The notes beneath the pieces are model-generated. The model saw nothing but the letters and a program-made list of their open reading frames with translations, had not been told where the DNA came from and ran no database searches. Shown piece by piece: positions 28,302 through 37,506 of a stretch of DNA of 64,000 nt (the stretch's first letter is position 1; each line of letters opens with the position of its first letter). Origin of the DNA: Rhodospirillum sp. (GTDB lineage: Bacteria > Pseudomonadota > Alphaproteobacteria > Rhodospirillales > Rhodospirillaceae); assembly GCA_021741145.1 (NCBI GenBank), contig JAIOYK010000007.1:51161-115160 (forward strand), given 5' to 3'. The position numbers were made by a program, and so were the translations under genes.

Positions 28302-31290
28302 TGGTCTGCCGTTTCGCCAGTTCCAGTTCGATGTCTTCCTCCGGTAGTGCCGCGATCCTTTCGACTATCCGCAATCGCTCCAAAACCCGTGGGTCCGCCA
28401 GTTTCGCCAGATCAGCGACGGTGGGCGCGGTGAAAAAGGCTTCGACATCGATGGCCATGCCAAGGCCTTCGCGCAGCCGGGCGATTGCCAGTGTCGCCAG
28501 AAGAGAGTGGCCACCCATCTCGAAAAAGGACGCCGTCGCGTCCTCGACCCGGGTGTCGAGGATGCCTTCGAAGATCGCCGCGATCGCGGTTTCGACCACG
28601 CCGTGGGGAGGCCGCTTTTCGCAAGCTTCCGTTTCCGCGAGGCGCAGCAGCGCTGCCCGGTCGGGCTTGCCGCTCGCAAGAAGGGGGATGGATTTGACGA
28701 TATGCAGCCGCGAGGGAATGGCGGCACTGGGCAGAACCTCGCGTAGGGCCAACAGGATTGCGTCCGCTCCGGCTTCCTCCGACACCACGGCCCAAGCCTC
28801 GAGGTGCCGGCGCATACCATCCCCGACGGCGAGCGTTACGGCTTGTCTGACGGAAGCGAGTGCCGTCAGAGCCGCGGTGACCTCGCCCAGCTCCATGCGA
28901 TTGCCCAGTATTTTGACCTGATCGTCGACGCGCCCCGCGTAAACGGCATTGGCGTCCGCCGTGAGGCGCACCAAATCGCCGGTGACATAGGCGCGGGCAC
29001 CGGGGAGGGAAGCGTGTGGATCGGGGCGGAATCTGTCCGCCGTCAGAGCGGCCTCCCCAAGGTAACCGCGCGCGACGCCATCGCCGCCGATCCAAAGCTC
29101 GGACGCCAACCGGCCGCTGGGAAAGGTGCCGCCCGGATTCGGCATGGCGGTGGCGGCGGCAATGGCCCGTCCGATCGGCACGGCCGCCGGGCCGCCCGCC
29201 GTGGTTTCGATCCGGTGAACCAGGGCGCCGACGGTTGTCTCCGTTGGACCGTAATGATTATAGAGATCGAGGCCCGGCGAAATCGCGCGGACCTCCTCGA
29301 CGAAATCCGCGCTCAATTCCTCGCCGCCAAATAGGATGCTCCGTCGCGGCAAGGCGCGCGGGCCGGCGGCGTCCAGGATCATGGAAAGGTGGGTTGGCGT
29401 GATCTTCAGAACGTCGACCGCCAGCCGATCGATGGTGTCGGCGAAAAGGGCGGCGTCCAACCTGGCCGCGGGCGGCGGGAAGGCGATCGTGCAGCCCCGG
29501 AACAAGGCGATCAGCCAGGCGGTCATCCCCAGATCGACGGACGGGGTCGCGACCATGGCAAGGCGCGTATCCTCGGCCGGGGCGAGAAGGTCCGTCAGCG
29601 CCGCGGCGTAGGCCGCGAGATGGCGGTGCTCCGTCGCGACGGCCTTCGGGCGACCGGTCGTCCCCGAGGTAAATGTCACGAAGGCGAGCTGGGCGGGCCG
29701 TAATGCGGGCGGCTTCAGGGGGGACTCCCGGATATCTTCCGGCTCCATCTGCCAGAGGTCCTCCGGATCGTCCCATCCCTTTTGCCGGCCCCCGATGGTG
29801 AAGCGCGCATGTGCGATCTTGAGATGCATGTCGATGCGCGTTTTGGGGAGGGCGGAGTCGATGGCAAGACACGCCCCGCCCGCCCGCCATACGCCGAGAA
29901 CGGCGACAAGCCAATCAATCGAGTAATCGGAAAAGATCGCGACAACGTCCTCTCTCGACAGCCCGGCTTCCAGCAGGCGCGCCGCCGCCTGCTCGGACCT
30001 CTCCGCCAAGGCACGATAGGTGATCGTCTCGTCCAGAGAGACCGCCGCGATGCGGTCGCCCTGTTCCGCCGCATGCGCGAACACGCGGTCAAGAATCAAT
30101 GGCGGGGTCTGGAACCGGTCACGCCTTTGATTCAGCTGTCGCAAAATTCGGGCTTCTTCGGCCTTTGGCAGAATCGCCAGTCGCGAGACCGGCGTTTCAG
30201 GATCGGCGATGACGCCATCGAGCAGAGTCATGAAGCGGTTCGCCAGGTCGTCCGGGGCCGGAAGACCCAATTTTTCAGGATCGCCAGCCACGGCCACCGT
30301 GATGATGTAGTCGTCGCGTTCCCGGCGGACCGAAATCGAGACGTCCCGGGCCACCCCCACGGGGCACAGGTTCTCATAGAAGAACGCGGTATCACCCTGT
30401 TGCTCGGCTGGAAACTCCGGCTGCCAGCGGAAGCCCGCCGGGGCAAGGGGGAAGTCGACAGGCAAGGCAAACAGGTGCTCTTCGGCGTCCGCCATCTCCG
30501 CGTCCAGGCGTTGCGCGATTTCGGCGGCGTGCGCGTCGGCGTCGTAAGTCGTTCGAAGGGGCGCGATTATCTCCGTGGGACCGACAAGCTCTCGCAGTTC
30601 CGGAAATGGCCGCGCATCGAAACAGACGTCGACAAGATCGGTCCCGTTCAACTCAACGCTTGCCAAAACACGGGTCCAGCACAGCAACGCGACCGCTTTC
30701 TCGCCGCCGCCGATTCGCCCTGATATCGCCCTGAATGCGCGCGCCCGACCCTTGGCCAGCACGGTTGCCCGCACGAGACCCTTGCCGGATGGCTTTTCGG
30801 AGGGCCGCGGGGGCGTGCGCTCGTCCCAAAAATACCTCGACGCCAGCTCCCGGTCTTGCACCTGATCACGGAACCATTGGCTTGCGTCCGCATATTGCAA
30901 CGGATCCGTTCGCGGCGGCGCGCCGTCGCAGAAGGCGGCGAGGTCCGAGAGGATGACACCCAGTGACGCGCTATCCAGAGAAAGAGCCGCGGCGGATATC
31001 TGAATAAGCCAGCCGTCCGTGCTTTGACGCGGAGAAAAATCGACGGCCGTTACCGGGTCTTCCGTCCGCCGAATAACCTGTAGGGGAAGGCTGCCGATTT
31101 CCGGAGACACATAGTCGGTGCGGAGCGACTCATGGCGCTCGCGAAGATGATGCAGCGCTGATTGCAGGACGGTCTCGTCGACGTTTCCTCTTACGCGCAA
31201 AGTCGCCGTGATCCGGTCATTCTCTTGACCGAGCGCAAACAGACGTCTCTGTTGCGGGGATAAACGGAAACCCTCGATATCTTCTGTCAC
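28291..31290 (-). CDS. NRPS module: inactive C-like domain, A (Asp predicted), PCP
   Basis: The protein has 999 residues. The N-terminal ~390 residues look like a condensation domain, but HHxxxDG is AALSLDS (101-107): both His are Ala, the Asp is kept. The adenylation domain has FTSGTTGRPKA, YGPTETTVG, ELWIGG, VTGDLV and SGKPD. Its pocket reads D-L-T-K-L-G-H-V-G-K by eye, an aspartate-type code, with His where the sibling Asn module has Glu. The carrier serine is Ser928 in EMGGHSLL. The ATG overlaps the stop of the TauD-like dioxygenase gene, so enzyme and module are made together; hydroxylation of carrier-bound Asp is the natural inference. Having no working C domain, it may start the chain, with the intact C of the next protein joining it onward. 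Confidence 0.92.
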   Translation of the reverse strand: MTEDIEGFRLSPQQRRLFALGQENDRITATLRVRGNVDETVLQSALHHLRERHESLRTDYVSPEIGSLPLQVIRRTEDPVTAVDFSPRQSTDGWLIQISAAALSLDSASLGVILSDLAAFCDGAPPRTDPLQYADASQWFRDQVQDRELASRYFWDERTPPRPSEKPSGKGLVRATVLAKGRARAFRAISGRIGGGEKAVALLCWTRVLASVELNGTDLVDVCFDARPFPELRELVGPTEIIAPLRTTYDADAHAAEIAQRLDAEMADAEEHLFALPVDFPLAPAGFRWQPEFPAEQQGDTAFFYENLCPVGVARDVSISVRRERDDYIITVAVAGDPEKLGLPAPDDLANRFMTLLDGVIADPETPVSRLAILPKAEEARILRQLNQRRDRFQTPPLILDRVFAHAAEQGDRIAAVSLDETITYRALAERSEQAAARLLEAGLSREDVVAIFSDYSIDWLVAVLGVWRAGGACLAIDSALPKTRIDMHLKIAHARFTIGGRQKGWDDPEDLWQMEPEDIRESPLKPPALRPAQLAFVTFTSGTTGRPKAVATEHRHLAAYAAALTDLLAPAEDTRLAMVATPSVDLGMTAWLIALFRGCTIAFPPPAARLDAALFADTIDRLAVDVLKITPTHLSMILDAAGPRALPRRSILFGGEELSADFVEEVRAISPGLDLYNHYGPTETTVGALVHRIETTAGGPAAVPIGRAIAAATAMPNPGGTFPSGRLASELWIGGDGVARGYLGEAALTADRFRPDPHASLPGARAYVTGDLVRLTADANAVYAGRVDDQVKILGNRMELGEVTAALTALASVRQAVTLAVGDGMRRHLEAWAVVSEEAGADAILLALREVLPSAAIPSRLHIVKSIPLLASGKPDRAALLRLAETEACEKRPPHGVVETAIAAIFEGILDTRVEDATASFFEMGGHSLLATLAIARLREGLGMAIDVEAFFTAPTVADLAKLADPRVLERLRIVERIAALPEEDIELELAKRQTNGP

Positions 31291-32381
31291 GGGTGATCTC
31301 CGTCAGGGTGCGGGTTTCGGGAGGAACCCTGCCCGGTCATCGCGACCAAGACGCGCCGGTCCCCCTTGAAAGGACGGCGCCCATGCGCCAACCGTTCGTT
31401 ATCCAATAGAAGGATGTCACGCGGGCACCAGTTCACGTCTTGCGCGCATTCTTCATACGTGGCGTTGATGCAGGCGATCATATCGGCGTCGATTGGTGCG
31501 CCGTCTCCAAAGTAAACCGTGCGGGGCAGTTCCGATTCCTGAAGAACGCTGTGAAGGGCGGTCTGCATTTCACGGGGCAAGGCCGACGTATGGAAAAGGT
31601 TCACTTGGTTGAACCAAACGGGACCACCGCCCCTTTCCGGGATCAAAACCGCCGGCCGCACCGTACGTGTGATCAGATGGCCGGAGTCCAGCCATTCTCG
31701 TGTCGCGCCTTGTCGCGCGCATTCGGCGTCCACGATGCGCCGGTCCGTGGTCTGAAAGCTATCCTGCCAACGCACGTCCAAATGTTCACCATAGCGGCGC
31801 ACATACATGACGCCGCGCTCTTCGAATGCCTTGCGCAGCGGGACCGGCAGTTTGCCATGGACGCGGTGGCTGTCGGCGATTGGCGTCGCTCCGCCGTTCT
31901 CGGCGGCCTTGCCGCAGAAAAACCACAAGCGTTTCGGCCAGTGCGCCGCATAGGACATCTCATTGTGCAAAGGGATTGTTTGATCTTGGGGGTATTCGGT
32001 CGACGTATAGACCTTGCCACTGACACGGCTTCTAGGAGTCGACCCGAACGTGTATTCCAGCAAACCGTCGGACAGACTTTCAACGGTCTCTTGAAAAAGG
32101 GATTCGCCGATGTCGAAGCCTCTGAACAGAATACCGCCGTGTTCCGAGAGAAGTTCTTCCAGCTTTTTTTTTGTTTGACGCGCCCAGACGGCCAGATTTA
32201 TGCCATCTTCTGTTGCTTGGACAAGAGGAAGAGGGAAGTCGTTGGAATAGTGGGTTATTGAGACCAGATCATTCAAAAAATTTATTGCGCGTCTTTTGCT
32301 CGAAATAAGATTTTGTCTTTGAAAGCGACCATTTATGTCAATCATTTTATCCATAGGTAGGAAAACTCTCAATGTTGCCAT
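31287..32381 (-). CDS. TauD/TfdA (SyrP-like) Fe(II)/2OG dioxygenase, probable Asp beta-hydroxylase
   Basis: The protein has 364 residues. LHNEMSY near residue 138 gives the His-x-Glu iron ligands, and DNERLAHGRRPFKGDRR gives the distal His and the 2-oxoglutarate-binding Arg. GGILFRGFD near 84 is typical of the family. SyrP-type members hydroxylate the beta carbon of carrier-bound aspartate. The immediately following, overlapping gene encodes an A domain with an aspartate code, which supports that role. It is the first gene of the right-hand operon, about 20 bases after a predicted transcription start. The exact start codon is unsure: in-frame ATGs also occur at 32354 and 32345, and none has a strong ribosome binding site. 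Confidence 0.9.
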   Translation of the reverse strand: MATLRVFLPMDKMIDINGRFQRQNLISSKRRAINFLNDLVSITHYSNDFPLPLVQATEDGINLAVWARQTKKKLEELLSEHGGILFRGFDIGESLFQETVESLSDGLLEYTFGSTPRSRVSGKVYTSTEYPQDQTIPLHNEMSYAAHWPKRLWFFCGKAAENGGATPIADSHRVHGKLPVPLRKAFEERGVMYVRRYGEHLDVRWQDSFQTTDRRIVDAECARQGATREWLDSGHLITRTVRPAVLIPERGGGPVWFNQVNLFHTSALPREMQTALHSVLQESELPRTVYFGDGAPIDADMIACINATYEECAQDVNWCPRDILLLDNERLAHGRRPFKGDRRVLVAMTGQGSSRNPHPDGDHP

Positions 32382-32408
32382 TAAAAAGAGAACTATGATT
32401 GTTTCACT

Positions 32409-32437
32409 ATATTAAGGTAGAAAAATGCTACTGTAAA
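32409..32437 (-). promoter_or_regulatory. Sigma70-type promoter of the right-hand NRPS operon
   Basis: On the minus strand TTTACA (32437-32432) and TAATAT (32414-32409) are separated by exactly 17 bases, close to TTGACA-N17-TATAAT. Transcription would begin near 32401, about 20 bases before the first possible start codon of the dioxygenase gene. The setting is strikingly AT-rich compared with the genes. Confidence 0.7.
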
Positions 32438-32459
32438 TGATATTTAATAAATAATATCA
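32438..32459. promoter_or_regulatory. 22-bp palindrome abutting the -35 box
   Basis: TGATATT (32438-32444) and AATATCA (32453-32459) are exact inverted repeats around an 8-base AT-only centre, ending directly beside the -35 hexamer of the NRPS operon promoter. Position and symmetry suit a dimeric regulator. It does not match the iron-responsive (Fur, RirA, Irr) consensus sequences I know well enough to name one. Confidence 0.5.
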
Positions 32460-32721
32460 CGTAACCGGGTCTCCGATAATGTCGAAATTGTCGAGCGCTC
32501 TGACCTGAACAAGGGGTTTGTCGTGTTGCCCAGGCGCTGGGTCGTCGAGCGCACGGACGTTTGGCTCGGAAGAGGCCGCCGCTTCGCCAAGGACTTCGAG
32601 AGCCGGTCTCGAAGGGCGCTCGCCATCCCTGTGCTTGGCCTTGATCCGCCGTATGCCGCGTAGAATCGGAAGGAACCGAAAGGGATGGAAAGCGTCCCGG
32701 ATGGACTCGGAGCGGCACTGA
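32460..32721 (+). pseudogene. IS5-family transposase remnant (C-terminal, frameshifted)
   Basis: Read on the plus strand from 32460, the frame gives [12 protein letters not shown] and then [20 protein letters not shown] followed by [10 protein letters not shown]. This is the conserved C-terminal DDE-transposase stretch of IS5-type elements, including the catalytic Glu of VVERT. The frame stops at about 32663, but the adjacent frame continues the homology as [13 protein letters not shown] to 32721, so a single frameshift has broken it. The first two-thirds of the transposase is absent and no terminal inverted repeat was found. It lies exactly between the NRPS operon and the nitrate cluster. 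An opposite-strand frame at 32457-32735 is a shadow of it. Confidence 0.8.
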
Positions 32722-32753
32722 AGGAACCCCGTCATCGGGCTCCCTGTTGTGTT

Positions 32754-33992
32754 TCAGGGCCGGAGGTCCGAGGGACTGAGGGTCGGATGGGCGATGGGGA
32801 AGGCGAAGGCGTAGCCCACGGGATCCTCCCGATCGAAGATCCCGCCATCGAGGAAGCGGTCTGGAGCCATGGGGAAGGGCGTTCCATTGGCGCCGGGAAT
32901 CAGGAAGGTCCCGGCGTTGGCGCCAAGAATCCGAGGCTCCGTACCGGGCAGGTCCATCTGGCTTTCCAGGGCCGCCCGGTAGATGTCCGGGCGATAGACG
33001 GTCTCGGCAACCGCCGTCAGGTCCGCGGGAGCCGTGATCTGACCCCAGCGGGTCATCTGGGAGAGCAGCCAAGTTCCGTGGGCGCGCCAGGGGTAGGTTG
33101 CGCCGGTCTCGAAAAACATGTGGCGTCCCAGGTCAAGGGCGCGACGGATCAATGTCGCATCCTGGTTGATGTATTCGGGGCGGGAGAGGATCTCCGACAG
33201 GTCGGCCCGGTTTTCCGGCCGATCCGCCCAGCGGGCCGCCTTGGCCAGGGCCGAGACCAAACGGGCCACGACCTCCCCATGGGTTTTGGCCCAAGCTTCG
33301 TTCAGGCCCAGGATTTTTTCCGGACCGCAGGGCCAGATATCCCTTTTGGTCAGAAGGATATGGCCCATGCCCTCGGCTTCCGCCCGCAGGTTCCAGGGTT
33401 CGCCCACGCAATAGCCGTCGATCCAGCCGGAGCGGAGGCTTTCGACCATGCGGGGCGGGGCGATGATGCCCATGTTCAGGTCCCGGTCGGGATCGATGCC
33501 TTCCGTCGCCAACCAGTAGCGCAGTTCATAGTTGTGGCTGGAAAAGGGGAAGACGGTGGCGAAGGACAGGGGGGGCTCTCCCGTGGCCTTCCGGGAGGCG
33601 ATGACCCGGGCCAGCGCCCGGGCGATACGGCTTGGGTCGCAGTCCTTTGAGGCGCCCGTGGCGCCGGGATCAACGGACAGCAAGCGGTCGTATAGGGTGT
33701 TGGAGACGGTGATGGCATTGCCCCCGAAACCAAGCGCCATGGGGGCGATGATGTCGCCCCGCACACCGCCCAGCCCCAGGCGGCAGGCCAAGGGGATCCC
33801 GGCCAGCATGTGGGCGCCGTCATAGAGGCCAAAGGCCACCTTGTCGCGGATGGCGGCCCAGGATCCCTCCTTGCGGGCATCAATCTCCAACCCCTCCTGG
33901 GCGGCGAAGTCCCTTTCCCGGGCGACGGCCAGGGCCGCGCAGTCAATCAACGGGATGAAGCCAAGGCGGATCACGGCGGGAGAGGGGGTCAT
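32754..33992 (-). CDS. nasS: NasS nitrate/nitrite sensor (NrtA-like, cytoplasmic)
   Basis: The 412-residue protein is homologous to the nitrate-binding protein NrtA encoded in the same operon; both share [20 protein letters not shown] and the ATYPW/TYPYY region. It starts directly at the mature fold (IRLGFIPLIDCAALA) with no signal peptide, as expected for NasS, the cytoplasmic sensor that holds NasT inactive until nitrate or nitrite binds. It follows nasT by 7 bases, with GAGGAC as ribosome binding site. It is the last gene of the nrtA operon, so sensor and transporter are co-produced. Alternative: a CmpA-like orphan binding protein, but the nasT neighbour and the ANTAR leaders nearby make NasS much more likely. 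Confidence 0.92.
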   Translation of the reverse strand: MTPSPAVIRLGFIPLIDCAALAVARERDFAAQEGLEIDARKEGSWAAIRDKVAFGLYDGAHMLAGIPLACRLGLGGVRGDIIAPMALGFGGNAITVSNTLYDRLLSVDPGATGASKDCDPSRIARALARVIASRKATGEPPLSFATVFPFSSHNYELRYWLATEGIDPDRDLNMGIIAPPRMVESLRSGWIDGYCVGEPWNLRAEAEGMGHILLTKRDIWPCGPEKILGLNEAWAKTHGEVVARLVSALAKAARWADRPENRADLSEILSRPEYINQDATLIRRALDLGRHMFFETGATYPWRAHGTWLLSQMTRWGQITAPADLTAVAETVYRPDIYRAALESQMDLPGTEPRILGANAGTFLIPGANGTPFPMAPDRFLDGGIFDREDPVGYAFAFPIAHPTLSPSDLRP

Positions 33993-33999
33993 GGCGTCC

Positions 34000-34587
34000 T
34001 CACAGGTCCATCTCGAAGGCCGTGATGACGCTTTGGGCGACGTCCACGATCTTCCTGTTGTGCGTCATGGCGTTCTTGCGCAGGGCCGTGTAGGCCTCGT
34101 CCTCGGCCCACCCCTTGCTTTTCATCAGAATGCCCTTGGCGCGATCGATGATCTTGCGGTCGGCCAGGGCGGTGACGGCCTCGTCCCGCTCCTTACGCAG
34201 CCGATCGAAGGTCCGGAAGCGGCTGACGGCGGTTTCCAGGACCGCCTGGACCCTCTCCTTGCGCAAGCCGTCGACCACATAGGCACTGACTCCGGCTTCC
34301 ATCGCGGCCCGGATGCTGGCGGTGTCGGAGTGGTCGACAAACATGGCGATGGGCCGCTGGACCGCCCGGGTCACCTGGAACATCTGTTCCAGGGTGTCCC
34401 GGTCGGGGTTTTCCAGATCGATGACGATGACATCCGGGGCCAGGGCCTCGATCCGGGCCGCCAGATTGGTGGTGGCGTTCAAGGTCACCACCCGGGTGTG
34501 CCCCGCCGCGGCGAGCCCCGCTTCCACGACCGCGGCCCGGCTGGGATTGATGTCGATCACGAGTATGGACAGGTCCTCGCCGCTCAT
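34000..34587 (-). CDS. nasT: NasT ANTAR-domain antiterminator
   Basis: The 195-residue protein has an N-terminal receiver-like domain (LVIDINPSRA, DVIVIDLENPD near 53-60, GVSAYVVDGL) and a C-terminal ANTAR domain (about 135-195), with AVTALADRKIIDRAKGILM and the terminal helix NRKIVDVAQSVITAFE. NasT binds paired hexaloop RNA hairpins in leader transcripts and prevents premature termination when released by NasS. Two such hairpin pairs, each before a terminator, are present upstream of nrtA and nirB in this window. AAGGA upstream supports the start. Its downstream partner nasS is 7 bases away. Confidence 0.95.
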   Translation of the reverse strand: MSGEDLSILVIDINPSRAAVVEAGLAAAGHTRVVTLNATTNLAARIEALAPDVIVIDLENPDRDTLEQMFQVTRAVQRPIAMFVDHSDTASIRAAMEAGVSAYVVDGLRKERVQAVLETAVSRFRTFDRLRKERDEAVTALADRKIIDRAKGILMKSKGWAEDEAYTALRKNAMTHNRKIVDVAQSVITAFEMDL

Positions 34588-34637
34588 CGGAATCCTTTTC
34601 GGGGAAAGGGGGGGAAGGTGTAAGGCGAAGAGGCCCG

Positions 34638-36359
34638 TCAGGCGGCCTTTGCTTTGCTGTCGGACTTGCCCTTGGCTCCGTGCTCGTATTCCTCCAGGAA
34701 GCTTAGCAGTTCCGCGCGGTATTCATAGGTGCGAGGATGCTCCAGCAGGGCGCGACGGGTGCGGGGGCGGGGCAGATCCACCTCCATGATGTTGCCGATC
34801 CGCGCATTGGGGCCGTTGGTCATCATCACCACCCGGTCGCCGAGCAGGATTGCCTCGTCCACGTCATGGGTGACGCAGATCGCGGTCACCTGGGTGCGTT
34901 GCCAGACCTCCATCAACACATCCTGGAGGTCCCAGCGGGTCAGGCTGTCGAGCATGCCGAAGGGTTCGTCGAGAAGCAGCAGCTTGGGCGAAAGGGCGAA
35001 GGCCCGGGCGATGCCAACCCGCTGGCGCATGCCGTTGGAGAGGTCGGCGGCCTTCCGGTCCATGGAGTCCCCTAAGCCGACCCGGTCCAGGTAGTATTCC
35101 ACCACGTCCTTGCGCTCGCCCTTGGCGGCATGGGGGAAAACCCGGTCGACGCCAAGCAGGACATTGTCCTTGGCCGACAGCCAGGGGAACAGGCTGGGGG
35201 CCTGGAAAACCACCGCCCGATCGGGCCCGGCGGAGTCCACTTCGCGGCCGTCCAGGATGATACCGCCGCCGGAAATCTCGGTCAGCCCCGCGGCCATGGA
35301 GAGCACGGTGGACTTGCCACAGCCCGAGTGACCGATCAGGGAAATGAACTCGCCCTTGCGCATTTTCAGGTCGAAGCCGTCGACGACGCACAGGGGACCC
35401 TTGGGCGTGGGATAGGTTTTTCGGACTTGGGAGAATTCCACGTAGCGTTGGCTGTCCGTGCCCTGGGATGCGGCCTCCAACCAGGCCTTGGGTGGCTTGC
35501 GGCCCGGGGCCCCCGGCAGGCGTGGATTGAGCAACGGAAGGGTGGTGACCCTCTCCGTCCCCGGGGTCTTGGCGCCGGAGATACCCATCAGGTAATGGGT
35601 AACCTCCGCCCGCAGGGCCTTGAAGGCGGGATTGGAGTTGACCGTGGTCCGGTCCCGGGGACGGGGCAGGTCCACCGGGAACGCGGGACCGAGGGTGGCG
35701 CCGGACCGCGTGGCGCCAGCGTCCGGTTTCAGGGGGATGATGCGATCGGCCAGCAGGATCGCTTCGTCCACGTCGTTGGTGATCAGGACGACGGTCTTGC
35801 GGTTCTTCTCCCAGATGCTTTCGATCTCGTCCTGGAGCTTGGCCCGGGTCAAGGCATCCAGGGCTGACAGGGGTTCGTCAAGCAACAGGATCTCCGGGTC
35901 CATGGCCAGGGTGCGGGCCACCGCGACCCGCTGACGCATGCCGCCGGAGAGCTCCGAAGGGCGGCGGTCCAGGGCATGGGAGAGGCCCACCATCCCCACA
36001 TAGTGGTCCACCAAGGCGGCTCGCTCAGCCTTGGATTTGCCCGCAGAGACGCTGTCGACGGCGAGGGCGACGTTGCCACGCACGGTCAACCAGGGCATCA
36101 GGCTGTAACTTTGGAAGACCAGACCGCGATCAGGACCCGGGCCGGTGATGGGCTTGCCCCGTACGGCGATGGACCCGCCGTCGGCCTCTGTCAACCCAGC
36201 GATCAAGTTCATCAGGGTCGTTTTGCCCGTGCCGGAGAACCCGACGATGGCGACGAATTCCCCTTCCTTGATGGACAGGGTGATGTCCTTCAGGACCTGG
36301 GTCCTTTGGGGGCCCTCGCCATGGGACTTGGATACGCCTTGAAGGTCTAGGATCGGCAT
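34638..36359 (-). CDS. nrtD: Nitrate ABC transporter, two fused ATPase domains
   Basis: The protein has 573 residues and two complete ATP-binding domains. The first has Walker [10 protein letters not shown], signature LSGGMRQRV and Walker B ILLLDEP. The second (from about residue 310) has [18 protein letters not shown] and LLLLDEP. They are joined by a ~60-residue linker rich in Pro and Lys. Cyanobacterial systems use NrtC (ATPase plus binding domain) and NrtD (ATPase) as two proteins; here both halves are ATPases in one chain, so the NrtD symbol is only the nearest fit. The ATG at 36359 has GGAGATC upstream. It follows nrtB by 41 bases and would energise uptake with NrtA and NrtB at the inner membrane. 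Confidence 0.92.
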   Translation of the reverse strand: MPILDLQGVSKSHGEGPQRTQVLKDITLSIKEGEFVAIVGFSGTGKTTLMNLIAGLTEADGGSIAVRGKPITGPGPDRGLVFQSYSLMPWLTVRGNVALAVDSVSAGKSKAERAALVDHYVGMVGLSHALDRRPSELSGGMRQRVAVARTLAMDPEILLLDEPLSALDALTRAKLQDEIESIWEKNRKTVVLITNDVDEAILLADRIIPLKPDAGATRSGATLGPAFPVDLPRPRDRTTVNSNPAFKALRAEVTHYLMGISGAKTPGTERVTTLPLLNPRLPGAPGRKPPKAWLEAASQGTDSQRYVEFSQVRKTYPTPKGPLCVVDGFDLKMRKGEFISLIGHSGCGKSTVLSMAAGLTEISGGGIILDGREVDSAGPDRAVVFQAPSLFPWLSAKDNVLLGVDRVFPHAAKGERKDVVEYYLDRVGLGDSMDRKAADLSNGMRQRVGIARAFALSPKLLLLDEPFGMLDSLTRWDLQDVLMEVWQRTQVTAICVTHDVDEAILLGDRVVMMTNGPNARIGNIMEVDLPRPRTRRALLEHPRTYEYRAELLSFLEEYEHGAKGKSDSKAKAA

Positions 36360-36400
36360 CCTGGGGATCTCCTTGTTTGGGCTCGCGTTGACCGGGGGGG

Positions 36401-37417
36401 TCAGCGGACTTCGCCGTGGGACACAACGGTTTGCAGGGCCAGCATCACGCGGTCCAGAAGGAAGCCGATGATCCCGATGGTGAACACCGCGACCATGATC
36501 TTGGCCAAGGATTGGGAGGAGCCGTTCTGGAATTCGTCCCAGACGAACTTGCCCAGACCCGGGTTCTGAGCGAGCATTTCCGCGGCGATCAGCACCATCC
36601 AGCCCACGCCCAGGGACAGCCGCAAACCGGTGAAGATATAGGGCAGGGACGACGGCAGGATCAGTTTGGTGACCTTGGTCCAGGGGGACAGGCGCAAAAC
36701 CTTGCCCACATTGACCAAATCCTTGTCGATGGAGGCCACGCCCACAGCGGTGTTGATCAGGGTCGGCCAGAGGGAGCAGAGCGTGACGGTGATGGCCGAG
36801 GTCAGGAAGGACTTGTCAAACATCGGGTCGTCGGAGACATACAACGCCGAGACCACCATGGTCACCAGCGGCAGCCAGGCGAGCGGAGAGACGGGTTTGA
36901 AGATCTGGATCAGCGGGTTGAAGGCAGCGTTCATGGTCTTCGACATGCCGCAAACCACACCCAGGGGAACGGCCACGATGGAGCCCAGCAGGAAGCCCAT
37001 GAAGACGGTTTTCAGGCTGGTCACGATCTGCTCGTAATAGGTCGGCGCGCCGGTATAGGGGCGGATGGTGACCTCGGCGGTGGGGTCCTTGGCCAGCTTT
37101 TGGGCGTTGATCTTCTCCTGCATGGCCAGGAACTGCTCTTTCTTTTCGAGCGTGCGCATGTGGTCGGCGTGCAAGTTAGCGAACTGTTCGGCCATCTGGG
37201 CCGGGCCGGGGATCTCGCCCAGGCTGGTCTGGATGCGCGGGGCGAGACCCGCCCAAAGGGCCAAAAAGACCAGGATGGCGAAGAGGGGCACGCCAAACTG
37301 GCGGGCGAAGTCGCGCAGGTTGCCCTTGGGGTCGTCCCCAGTGGCGAGCTTGAACAGGGGCGTCAGCCATCCCAGGCCGATCAATCCCAGGGTCTTGCTT
37401 GCGGCGGCGGCGGTCAT
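36401..37417 (-). CDS. nrtB: Nitrate ABC transporter permease
   Basis: The protein has 338 residues from the ATG at 37417, which is preceded by GGGAAGGAC; a start 21 bases earlier is possible. There is one membrane segment near 35-60, then a ~90-residue loop, then the BPD-type permease core with [19 protein letters not shown], the EAA-like region ending in [14 protein letters not shown], and [15 protein letters not shown]. It carries nitrate (perhaps also nitrite) through the inner membrane with the ATPase encoded next and NrtA encoded before it. Confidence 0.93.
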   Translation of the reverse strand: MTAAAASKTLGLIGLGWLTPLFKLATGDDPKGNLRDFARQFGVPLFAILVFLALWAGLAPRIQTSLGEIPGPAQMAEQFANLHADHMRTLEKKEQFLAMQEKINAQKLAKDPTAEVTIRPYTGAPTYYEQIVTSLKTVFMGFLLGSIVAVPLGVVCGMSKTMNAAFNPLIQIFKPVSPLAWLPLVTMVVSALYVSDDPMFDKSFLTSAITVTLCSLWPTLINTAVGVASIDKDLVNVGKVLRLSPWTKVTKLILPSSLPYIFTGLRLSLGVGWMVLIAAEMLAQNPGLGKFVWDEFQNGSSQSLAKIMVAVFTIGIIGFLLDRVMLALQTVVSHGEVR

Positions 37418-37506
37418 GGGGCGGTGTCCTTCCCTCATTTACGACAGGAAATCGGGCGGGAGTGGAGGAGGGGGCACTCCTCCACCGGAGCCGTCTGTTG
37501 GGGCCG

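Noticed and set aside
32457..32735. A 92-residue minus-strand frame directly after nasS
   Set aside because: The opposite strand reads as conserved IS5-type transposase sequence, so this frame is its shadow.
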